In this document: piece by piece, positions 24,411-31,470 of the stretch | Position numbering within the stretch: the stretch's first letter is position 1 | Layout of the letters: each line of letters starts with the position of its first letter | Source: Alkalihalobacillus sp. LMS6 | GTDB taxonomy: Bacteria > Bacillota > Bacilli > Bacillales > Bacillaceae_D | Direction of reading: 5' to 3' | Length of the DNA stretch: 64,000 nucleotides | NCBI RefSeq assembly: GCF_024362765.1 | Contig: NZ_CP093302.1 | Span: 3,285,564 to 3,349,563, forward strand | Translations under genes and position numbers: made by a program | The notes under the pieces: model-generated | The model's input: the letters and a program-made list of their open reading frames with translations, nothing else | Database searches by the model: none | What the model was told of the DNA's origin: nothing

Positions 24411-24521
24411 CTTAATAAAAGGAATGTTACAAACAATCTAGCTATTATCATTCGTAAAAAATATTACTACTACCTATTATGAAATTTATTTGTCTGTAAA
24501 CTCTGATTTTTAATGAACCCT

Positions 24522-24580
24522 TTGACAAGCTGTTGACTTTCGTTATAGTATACACGTAAACGGTTACGTAAACGATTACG
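24522..24580 (+). promoter_or_regulatory. Sucrose operon promoter with two overlapping LacI-type operators
   Basis: TTGACA (24522-24527) and TATAGT (24544-24549), 16 bp apart, form the promoter. Right after the -10 lie two palindromes, CGTAAACGGTTACG (24555-24568) and CGTAAACGATTACG (24567-24580), sharing a CG so their centres are 12 bp apart. The CG-centred half sites are those of LacI/GalR repressors, so the adjacent repressor gene is probably autoregulated together with the operon. Confidence 0.85.
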
Positions 24581-24608
24581 TCATAAATAGATAAAGGAGA
24601 TGACCAGC

Positions 24609-25604
24609 ATGGCCCGTGTCAGTATTAAAGATGTGGCTCAAAAAGCAAACGTTTCCACTGCAACCGTGTCCCATGTGTTGAACGGTACACGTTTTGTTGC
24701 GGAGTCTACAACAAAACGCGTCCAGGAAGCAATGAAACATCTGGGCTATACGCCAAATTTCGCCGCCAAAACACTACGTAGTCAAAAAACGTCTACGATT
24801 GGATTAATCGTCCCTGATATAGGAAATCATTTTTTCACTTCGGTTGTGAAAGAAATTGAAGCTGTACTCGGGCAACACGCCTATCAGCTTTTAGTTGGAA
24901 ACACCGATGAATCCCTTGACATTGAACGAAAAAAAATTCAGGCCTTTATCTCTCAACAAGTATCCGGGTTGATTATTGCTTCAAGTGCGGAAAACTATAA
25001 TGAAATTTCAGATGATATTCCAGCAGATATGCCGGTTGTATTAATTGATCGCCTTCCACAAGACACGCCAAGAAGTTCAATTGTTGTGGATAATGAAAAA
25101 GGCGTGCAAGAAGCGGTAGAAAAACTAATTAAAGGTGGCCACCGAGAAATCGGTTTGATTACAGGAATTGATACATTAAGTACAACAAAGGAACGGGCAG
25201 CAGGCTATAAAGCAGCTTTAGCCCATCATCAAATTCCCTACAAGGAAGCGCTCGTGTTTAATGGTGATTCAAAATTTGAGAGTGGCTACAAGGGGTGTGA
25301 ACACTTGCTTCAAACCACCGGCATAACTGCACTTTTTGTTGCAAACAACTTAATGAGTATTGGGGCGATGACTTATTTGAAATCCTTTCAGTATTCGATT
25401 CCACACGATATGGCTTTCATCGGTTTTGATGACTATAAATGGGCAGAAATTACGTCTCCTCCCCTTACCGTTATTAAACAACCTGTTGAACAAATTGGTA
25501 CAACGGCCGCACAAGAATTATTAGAACAAATTCATGCTGGACAGCCACGACAGAAAGCGTTTCGGTTCGAGACTGAGTTGGTTTGTCGTGCCTCGCATGC
25601 ATAG
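24609..25604 (+). CDS. scrR: LacI-family repressor of the sucrose operon
   Basis: A 331-residue regulator. The first 25 residues are the LacI helix-turn-helix (VSIKDVAQKANVSTATVSHVLNG), then the hinge helix (AAKTLRSQK), then a periplasmic-binding-like ligand domain starting TIGLIVPDIGNHFF. The first gene of an operon with sucrose PTS and sucrose-6-phosphate hydrolase genes, so it should respond to sucrose, sucrose-6-phosphate or fructose. The ATG 9 bases after AAAGGAG is chosen; the earlier ATG touches the ribosome site. Confidence 0.9.
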   Translation: MARVSIKDVAQKANVSTATVSHVLNGTRFVAESTTKRVQEAMKHLGYTPNFAAKTLRSQKTSTIGLIVPDIGNHFFTSVVKEIEAVLGQHAYQLLVGNTDESLDIERKKIQAFISQQVSGLIIASSAENYNEISDDIPADMPVVLIDRLPQDTPRSSIVVDNEKGVQEAVEKLIKGGHREIGLITGIDTLSTTKERAAGYKAALAHHQIPYKEALVFNGDSKFESGYKGCEHLLQTTGITALFVANNLMSIGAMTYLKSFQYSIPHDMAFIGFDDYKWAEITSPPLTVIKQPVEQIGTTAAQELLEQIHAGQPRQKAFRFETELVCRASHA

Positions 25605-25634
25605 TGATTTTTTATTACGAAGGAGTGTTTTGCT

Positions 25635-27041
25635 TTGAAGAATAACCGTAAGATTGCAGAAGAAATTATTGCCGCCGTAGGGGGATCAGATAATATAAAA
25701 TCGATTGCACATTGCGCAACTCGTCTTCGGGTCATGGTTTATGACGAGGAGAAAATTGAGAAAGAAAAAGTGGAAGATATTGATAAAGTGAAAGGGGCTT
25801 ATTTCAACTCTGGACAATATCAAATTATCCTTGGAACAGGAACCGTTAATCAAATCTACGAGCAAATTGAAAAGATCGGTGTGACTGGTTCTTCTAAAGA
25901 AGATCAAAAACAAGAAACCAAAAATCAAGGTAACTGGTTTCAACGAATGATTCGAACATTTGGTGATGTCTTCGTTCCCATTATCCCTGTTCTTGTTGCA
26001 ACAGGTCTTTTTATGGGGCTTCGAGGTTTACTTATGCAAGAGCAAATACTAAGCTTGGTGGGCTTAACACCTGAAACGATTCCAGCCAATTTCCTTCTTT
26101 TCACTGAAATCTTAACCGATACAGCGTTTGCCTTCTTACCCGCACTCATTGCATGGTCAGCGTTTAGGGTATTCGGAGGAAGCCCGGTTATTGGGATTGT
26201 GTTAGGACTTATGCTTGTCAATCCAGCGCTCCCAAATGCATGGGCGGTCGGGGATGGCTCAGCTGATCCGATCACATTCTTTGGCTTTATTGATGTGTCG
26301 GGCTATCAAGCTTCCGTATTACCAGCGTTTATTGCTGGTTTCCTTGGTGCTAAGCTTGAAAAAGCGATTCGTAAACGGGTTCCAGAAGCTCTAGATTTAA
26401 TAATGACACCATTTTTCACGTTACTAATTATGATTACTCTTGCACTCTTTGTCATTGGTCCTGTGTTCGGTGCTGTTGAAAGCATCGTCATGAGTGGTGT
26501 ACTTTTCTTACTTGAAGTACCGTTTGGAATTAGCGGGTTAGTGATTGGCTTCTTCCACCAGCTCATTGTTATTACAGGCGTACACCATATCTTTAACTTC
26601 TTAGAAGTACAACTATTGGATCAGCTTGGCGCAAATCCATTCAACGCGATCATCACTGCTGCTATTGCTGCACAAGCAGGCGCAGCACTTGCCGTCGGCT
26701 TAAAAACACGTCATAAAAAACTTAAGGCCCTTGCGTTACCTTCATCATTCTCTGCCTTTTTAGGCATTACAGAGCCAGCCATTTTTGGTGTGAATCTACG
26801 CTATGGAAAACCTTTTGTTATGGGGTTAATCGGCGGAGGCGCTGGTGGATTTTTCGCATCACTGGTCGGGCTGGCAGGTACAGGAATGGCCATTACCGTT
26901 ATTCCAGGAACCCTTCTTTACCTTGATGGTCAACTGTTGCTTTACATTCTTACCAACTTAATTGCAGCAGGAGTTGCCTTTGGACTAACATGGTTCTTTG
27001 GCTATAGTGACAAAAAGAAAGCAGAAATCGAAAACGCATAA
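25635..27041 (+). CDS. scrA: Sucrose-type PTS EIIBC component
   Basis: A 468-residue permease starting at TTG behind AAGGAG. The N-terminal EIIB domain has the phosphorylated Cys27 in I-A-H-C-A-T-R-L-R. The EIIC domain from about residue 100 has some ten spans and the conserved GITEPAIFGVNLRYGKPF segment. There is no EIIA domain, so a separate EIIA-Glc-type protein must donate phosphate. It imports sucrose as sucrose-6-phosphate, matching the hydrolase encoded 18 bases downstream. Confidence 0.9.
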   Translation: MKNNRKIAEEIIAAVGGSDNIKSIAHCATRLRVMVYDEEKIEKEKVEDIDKVKGAYFNSGQYQIILGTGTVNQIYEQIEKIGVTGSSKEDQKQETKNQGNWFQRMIRTFGDVFVPIIPVLVATGLFMGLRGLLMQEQILSLVGLTPETIPANFLLFTEILTDTAFAFLPALIAWSAFRVFGGSPVIGIVLGLMLVNPALPNAWAVGDGSADPITFFGFIDVSGYQASVLPAFIAGFLGAKLEKAIRKRVPEALDLIMTPFFTLLIMITLALFVIGPVFGAVESIVMSGVLFLLEVPFGISGLVIGFFHQLIVITGVHHIFNFLEVQLLDQLGANPFNAIITAAIAAQAGAALAVGLKTRHKKLKALALPSSFSAFLGITEPAIFGVNLRYGKPFVMGLIGGGAGGFFASLVGLAGTGMAITVIPGTLLYLDGQLLLYILTNLIAAGVAFGLTWFFGYSDKKKAEIENA

Positions 27042-27059
27042 TCGGGAGGCTGATCTTGT

Positions 27060-28523
27060 ATGGAATGGACTAAAGAAGCACGCTATCGCCCTTATAGTAA
27101 GATGACTGAGGAGGAAAAGACCGCGTTAAGGGAAACCGTTGCACATTCACCTTGGCGACAAACCTTTCATATCCAGCCGCCTATCGGTCTGTTAAATGAT
27201 CCGAATGGCTTTAGTTATTACGATGGCATGTATCATTTATTTTATCAGTGGTTTCCATATGGAGCAGTTCATGGGTTAAAGCATTGGTATCACGTCGTCT
27301 CGAAAGATTTAGCTACTTGGACAGAGCAGGGCTTAGCAATTGAACCTGATCTTCCTCATGAAAGTCATGGCGCTTACTCTGGGAGTGGATTTGTGCACGA
27401 TAACAAACTCCACCTCCTTTACACTGGCAACCAGCGAACGGACGAGTGGGAGCGCGTACCGAATCAAGCTTTGGCCATTATGAATGCAGATTGGTCAATT
27501 GAAAAGCGACCTTTGCCTCTTATTGCTGACTCACCTGAAGGATATACAGAACATTTCCGTGATCCAAAAGTATGGAAAGATGGAGATACTTTTTATTTTG
27601 TGATTGGCGCTCAAAGAGACTCGCTTACAGGATGTGCGTTGCTCTATAAATCGAGTGATGTTCTCAACTGGGAGCTCGTTGGTGAAATACGCACGACCTT
27701 AACAGATTTCGGTTATATGTGGGAATGCCCAGACTATTTCGAGCTAGATGGCAAAGGCATTCTTGTCTTCTCCCCTCAAGGCGTGGAAGCAGAGGGAACA
27801 CATTATCAAAATATTTATCAAACCGGCTATTTAATTGGTAGTCCGCTCGATTTAAAAACAGGTGAATTCCAACATGGCACTTTCCATGAACTCGATGCCG
27901 GCTTTGATTTTTATGCACCACAATCAACTGAAGCAAAAGACGGTAGAAGAATTGTCATCGGCTGGATGGGCTTGCCTGATATTGAGTACCCATCCGATCG
28001 TTACGACTGGGCCCACTGTTTAACGTTGCCTCGTGAAGTCACACTAGCAGACGGAAAGCTTATTCAAAAGCCTGTTCAAGAATTAGAGAACCGTCGAGGA
28101 AAGGGCACCCCCTTCCAGCACTCGACCGGCGAAACATCGATTGATGCAGGAACCACCTATGAGATCAAGCTCGAATTTAGCTCGATTGAATCGCTAAATT
28201 ATGGCATTCGTCTTCGAACAAGCGAGACCGAACAAACGACGCTTACGTTTGATCAAACAGACAACATGCTTACCCTTGACCGAAGCAAATCCGGAGAGGT
28301 TCCTGCGCAAGCATATGGCACAACTCGATCAGTTTCATTACATGGAGAAAAACTCACTTCTTTACAGCTTTTTGTTGATACTTCTTCGGTTGAAATCTTT
28401 GCCAACAATGGCCAAGTCGTCTTTACAAGCAGGATTTTTCCTCAAGATGAATCGACTGGATTTCAAACATTTGCAAACCAAGGTACCGTAAACGTTACAG
28501 GTACACATTGGACAATTAGCTAA
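27060..28523 (+). CDS. scrB: Sucrose-6-phosphate hydrolase (GH32)
   Basis: A 487-residue cytoplasmic GH32 enzyme. Catalytic motifs: N-D-P-N-G (46-50, nucleophile D47), F-R-D-P (166-169, transition-state Asp) and E-C-P-D (222-225, acid/base Glu222), followed by a C-terminal beta-sandwich. It splits sucrose-6-phosphate into glucose-6-phosphate and fructose. There is no signal peptide, which excludes a secreted levanase. No fructokinase gene is linked. A strong bidirectional terminator ends the operon. Confidence 0.93.
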   Translation: MEWTKEARYRPYSKMTEEEKTALRETVAHSPWRQTFHIQPPIGLLNDPNGFSYYDGMYHLFYQWFPYGAVHGLKHWYHVVSKDLATWTEQGLAIEPDLPHESHGAYSGSGFVHDNKLHLLYTGNQRTDEWERVPNQALAIMNADWSIEKRPLPLIADSPEGYTEHFRDPKVWKDGDTFYFVIGAQRDSLTGCALLYKSSDVLNWELVGEIRTTLTDFGYMWECPDYFELDGKGILVFSPQGVEAEGTHYQNIYQTGYLIGSPLDLKTGEFQHGTFHELDAGFDFYAPQSTEAKDGRRIVIGWMGLPDIEYPSDRYDWAHCLTLPREVTLADGKLIQKPVQELENRRGKGTPFQHSTGETSIDAGTTYEIKLEFSSIESLNYGIRLRTSETEQTTLTFDQTDNMLTLDRSKSGEVPAQAYGTTRSVSLHGEKLTSLQLFVDTSSVEIFANNGQVVFTSRIFPQDESTGFQTFANQGTVNVTGTHWTIS

Positions 28524-28524
28524 A

Positions 28525-28568
28525 ACGAACCCCTCTTTTAAGCTCCAAAGGCTAAAGAGGGGTCGTTT
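28525..28568. terminator. Bidirectional terminator after scrB
   Basis: ACGAACCCCTCTTT pairs with AAAGAGGGGTCGT, with a small inner hairpin (AGC/GCT) in the loop. It also ends the convergent lipoprotein gene. Confidence 0.85.
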
Positions 28569-28569
28569 A

Positions 28570-29052
28570 TTATTCATTCTCATCGTGTTCAAATTGACTT
28601 TCTTCATCGTCTGTATCTGAATGACCAGCATTATGAAACGCTTCAATCTCATCTTCAGGTACATCCCCTACAATCACCGTTTGGGTCGGCATCACATGCA
28701 AGTCTCTTGCTGTAACATGGGTTTGCACAATGTAAATTCCATCATCGCCAAATGTATAAGGAATCGTATAGACCCCATTTGCATCTAACGTTCCCTCGAT
28801 TAAATCCCCGTTCTCTCTTTCCTGATTGCGCCAAACTTCAAAAACAACCTCTTCTGCGTTGTCTACATCTTCTTCACCTTGAGATACATATGCACGTAAT
28901 TCCGTTTCAGAATGGGCTGGTATATGCTCTTCAACCTGTATATCAACATCCACAAGATCAGGCACGTCCCACTGGCCTTCTTCGTCTTGACCACACGCAC
29001 TCAGTAACAAAGGAACAAGCACCAATCCCAATAAAAGCGATTTCACTTTCAC
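28570..29052 (-). CDS. YtkA-like lipoprotein
   Basis: A 160-residue protein with signal peptide and lipobox L-S-A-C (Cys20), then one Ig-like beta domain of the YtkA/FixH type (residues 30-125: VDVDIQ...GVYTIPYTFGDDGIYIVQTHVTA) and a His/Asp/Glu-rich tail (FHNAGHSDTDDEE). It should sit on the outer face of the membrane. The family is linked to copper or cytochrome oxidase handling in some bacteria, but no such genes are near. The acidic tail could bind metal. Confidence 0.75.
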   Translation of the reverse strand: MKVKSLLLGLVLVPLLLSACGQDEEGQWDVPDLVDVDIQVEEHIPAHSETELRAYVSQGEEDVDNAEEVVFEVWRNQERENGDLIEGTLDANGVYTIPYTFGDDGIYIVQTHVTARDLHVMPTQTVIVGDVPEDEIEAFHNAGHSDTDDEESQFEHDENE

Positions 29053-29379
29053 CTTGATCTTCCTCTCTTATTCGAACTCTTCTTTTTATTCTACTAAAAA
29101 AATGTGTAGTTCGCATGAAGTTTTCGTGAATTGATCGTGGTTCGGTTTATCAAGACATGCTTGAACAGTTGAATAAAAAATATTTTTTCGCAAAAATGTT
29201 CTGTTCCTCCACTGTAAATCATAAGAAAAACATTGAAAAAGACTGCTAGATCAATGACTTGCCCAAAGGCAATTTTCTTCCGATAAGGCAATAACTTTAG
29301 GAAAGCCAAAAAAGATTTCTGTAGACCCACATGGAAGCCACTTGGTATAGTCATACTACTGTTTTGTAGGAGGCGAAGT
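29053..29379. other. Divergent intergenic region
   Basis: It separates the leftward lipoprotein gene from the rightward CDF exporter. A TAGACC...TATAGT pair (18-bp spacing, ending at 29351) could drive the exporter. An 86-codon minus-strand frame (29094-29354) lacks a ribosome site and recognisable domain, and I do not call it. I find no riboswitch. Confidence 0.35.
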
Positions 29380-30261
29380 ATGGAGGAAAGATACAGTGAA
29401 CTAAAGCAAGGAGAGCGTGGTGCTAAAGTTAGTTTAGTTGCGTACGTGATTTTAGCTATTTTAAAACTAACGGTTGGTATTTATGCAGGTTCTGTTGCTT
29501 TACGAGCCGATGGGTTGAACAACGTGACCGATATTGTTGTATCCATTGCGGTACTTATTGGTTTAAGAGTATCGCAAAAGCCACCAGATAAAGATCACCC
29601 TTACGGTCATTGGAAAGCAGAAACGGTTGCCGCCCTCGTCGCATCCTTCATCATTATGGTCGTTGGGATACAAGTAATCATCGATGCCTTCACATCGTTT
29701 TTTAGCGGCACGTCCGAACCTCCGGATACGATTGCAGCATGGGTCGGAGCATTTGGTTTTTTTGTGATGCTTGGCGTCTATTCATACAATAAAAAACTTG
29801 CAAAACGAATTAACAGTCACGCCGTTGATTCAGTAGCAAAAGATAATTTATCAGATGCGTTAGTCAGTGCCGGAGCAACACTCGGGATTATCGGATCTCA
29901 ATTTGGTTTGCCTTGGCTCGATCCGCTCCTTGCACTTGTCGTCGGATTTATTATTTGTCATACCGCATGGGGCATCTTTTCAAAATCATCTTTATCGCTA
30001 ACAGATGGAGTCGATGATCAAGCACTTGATGATTTAAAAGCAACTGCTTTATCGGTTTCCAAAGTGAATCAAGTCAAAGACGTAAAAGCCCGCTATTATG
30101 GAAGCAATTTAATTGTAGATCTCGTCATTCAATTAGACCCTTCCCTTTCATTTACCGAGGCACATGATATATCCACTACCGTCGAAAATCAAATTAAAGA
30201 AAAGCACCGTACCATAGATGTCCATGTTCACGTAGAACCTGAAGGCAAAACCAATCATTGA
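29380..30261 (+). CDS. Cation diffusion facilitator, probable Mn/Zn exporter
   Basis: A 293-residue CDF protein with six spans and a soluble C-terminal domain ending in VDVHVHVEPEG. Metal-site residues are visible in span 2 (D44GLNNVTD51) and span 5 (H147AVDSVAKDNLSD), and the conserved HPYGHWKAE loop is present. The Asp/Asn/His/Asp pattern resembles the Bacillus MneP-type manganese exporters more than the HxxxD zinc type, but sequence alone does not settle the metal. Start behind AGGAGG. Confidence 0.87.
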   Translation: MEERYSELKQGERGAKVSLVAYVILAILKLTVGIYAGSVALRADGLNNVTDIVVSIAVLIGLRVSQKPPDKDHPYGHWKAETVAALVASFIIMVVGIQVIIDAFTSFFSGTSEPPDTIAAWVGAFGFFVMLGVYSYNKKLAKRINSHAVDSVAKDNLSDALVSAGATLGIIGSQFGLPWLDPLLALVVGFIICHTAWGIFSKSSLSLTDGVDDQALDDLKATALSVSKVNQVKDVKARYYGSNLIVDLVIQLDPSLSFTEAHDISTTVENQIKEKHRTIDVHVHVEPEGKTNH

Positions 30262-30266
30262 ATAAG

Positions 30267-30312
30267 AAAAACTCTTTATGAATGATCGTTTTTCATCCAT
30301 AAAGAGTTTTTT
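30267..30312. terminator. Bidirectional terminator
   Basis: AAAACTCTTTATG pairs with CATAAAGAGTTTT, with further ATGA/TCAT pairing inside. It has A-rich and T-rich flanks and serves the CDF gene and the convergent dehydrogenase gene. Confidence 0.85.
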
Positions 30313-30327
30313 AGATCTCTAGCCTAT

Positions 30328-31101
30328 TTATACAGATGTAGCCCCTTGCCCACCATCAATTCGGTAATAAGACCCTGTAATAAACGAGGCTTCATCAGAC
30401 GAAAGACATTTAATTAAATCTGCAATTTCAGTAGGTTTCGCATAACGATTAAGAGGCACAGATGCTTCAAATTGTTTTCTTGCGTCAGCCTCACTGCCAG
30501 GCATACTGTTCGTTTCAATCGATTTCATCATTTGCGTATCAACTCCAGATGGACAGACCGCGACCGAACGAATGTTATGTGGAGCTCCTTCAAGTGCCGC
30601 TGTTTTATTCAGAGCAATAACCGCATGCTTTGACGCAACATAAGCGCCCATGCCAGGTGCTCCAAGCAAGCCACCGTTTGAAGCAATATTGACAATGACA
30701 CCAGATTTTTTCTCCATCATCTGTTTCATCACATGTTTCAAGCCAAGAAACACACCTGCTACATTCACATTTAGTACATTCATCAAGTTTTCAACGGTTC
30801 CTTCTGTTATCGTCTTAAAATCACCGTTAATGCCTGCGTTATTAACAAATACATCAATCTGGCCATATACCTCAACTGTTTTCGTCACAAACGCCTCTAC
30901 CTCATCTTCTTTTGTGACATCTGCGCTTACCAATAATGCGTCAGACAAACCTGCTTGTTCGGCTTCTTTTTTTAAAACGTCTTCTTTTAAATCAACAAGA
31001 GCAATATTGGCGCCATGTTCTTTAAACACTTTAGCCGTAGCCAGGCCAATTCCACCTGCTCCACCTGTAATCAGTACCGTCTTCCCTGTAAAATGACTCA
31101 T
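30328..31101 (-). CDS. Short-chain dehydrogenase/reductase
   Basis: A 257-residue classical SDR with T-G-G-A-G-G-I-G (NAD(P) loop near residues 10-17), NNAG near 86-89, catalytic Ser in NIASNGG, and Y-V-A-S-K (near 150). The acid D-L-K at the end of strand 2 suggests NAD preference. The start follows AAAGGGG at 8 bases; an ATG 18 bases upstream overlaps this ribosome site. Substrate unknown. It is a single gene, divergent from trpE(G). Confidence 0.88.
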   Translation of the reverse strand: MSHFTGKTVLITGGAGGIGLATAKVFKEHGANIALVDLKEDVLKKEAEQAGLSDALLVSADVTKEDEVEAFVTKTVEVYGQIDVFVNNAGINGDFKTITEGTVENLMNVLNVNVAGVFLGLKHVMKQMMEKKSGVIVNIASNGGLLGAPGMGAYVASKHAVIALNKTAALEGAPHNIRSVAVCPSGVDTQMMKSIETNSMPGSEADARKQFEASVPLNRYAKPTEIADLIKCLSSDEASFITGSYYRIDGGQGATSV

Positions 31102-31168
31102 TCGTTTTGCCCCTTTCATTTAACCTACAGATTAGATTCTCCGTTTTTGTACATTTTTATTTTCCCAA

Positions 31169-31263
31169 TTGACGACCACATGACTTCTGCCTTAAATTGG
31201 ATGTATCCCCTTTTTTCCTCTCTTTGAGGATTCATCCCTCTGCTCGTGCAAAGGGACTTTTTT
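31169..31263 (+). ncRNA. Possible short independent transcript upstream of trpE(G)
   Basis: A promoter-like pair TTGACG (31169-31174) and TTAAAT (31192-31197), 17 bp apart, is followed about 55 bases later by a rho-independent terminator. There TCTCTTTG at 31219-31226 pairs with CAAAGGGA at 31249-31256, and six T follow. The product would be some 60 nucleotides. The terminator is well formed; the -10 is weak (4/6). It could be a small RNA, or the terminator could only shield the trp leader from upstream transcription. Confidence 0.4.
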
Positions 31264-31281
31264 ACGTATGGAAAACATTCC

Positions 31282-31454
31282 TTGTATTTCTTTATAAGCT
31301 GTAATAAAATGTGTAACAAGCACGGGATAGCTCGTGTTGTTGAGTTGAGCAGAGTGTAGATAGATGAGCAGAGATGAGTAGAGCAAAAAAATGAAGACAA
31401 AGGGTACTAGTCCCTTTTATTTGCTGATGCTTTCTCTGTATACCCAAGTATACA
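31282..31454 (+). promoter_or_regulatory. trp leader with TRAP-binding site
   Basis: Promoter TTGTAT (31282-31287) and TAAAAT (31305-31310), 17-bp spacing. The RNA would begin near 31317 with a 5' stem-loop (CACGGG/CUCGUG, loop AUAG, 31321-31336). Nine GAG/UAG triplets follow at 31342, 31347, 31352, 31357, 31361, 31366, 31371, 31376 and 31381, spaced by 2 bases except one by 1. Then come a terminator-like hairpin (AAAGGG/CCCTTT, 31399-31417, followed by TATTT) and a 7-bp hairpin (TGTATAC/GTATACA, 31437-31454) adjoining the ribosome site. This is the layout of the Bacillus trp leader bound by TRAP (MtrB). Confidence 0.85.
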
Positions 31455-31470
31455 AAGGAGGTTTTTTGTT

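Noticed and set aside
29094-29354. 86-codon minus-strand frame between divergent genes
   Set aside because: It starts in the apparent promoter of the CDF gene, lacks a ribosome site and resembles nothing I know.
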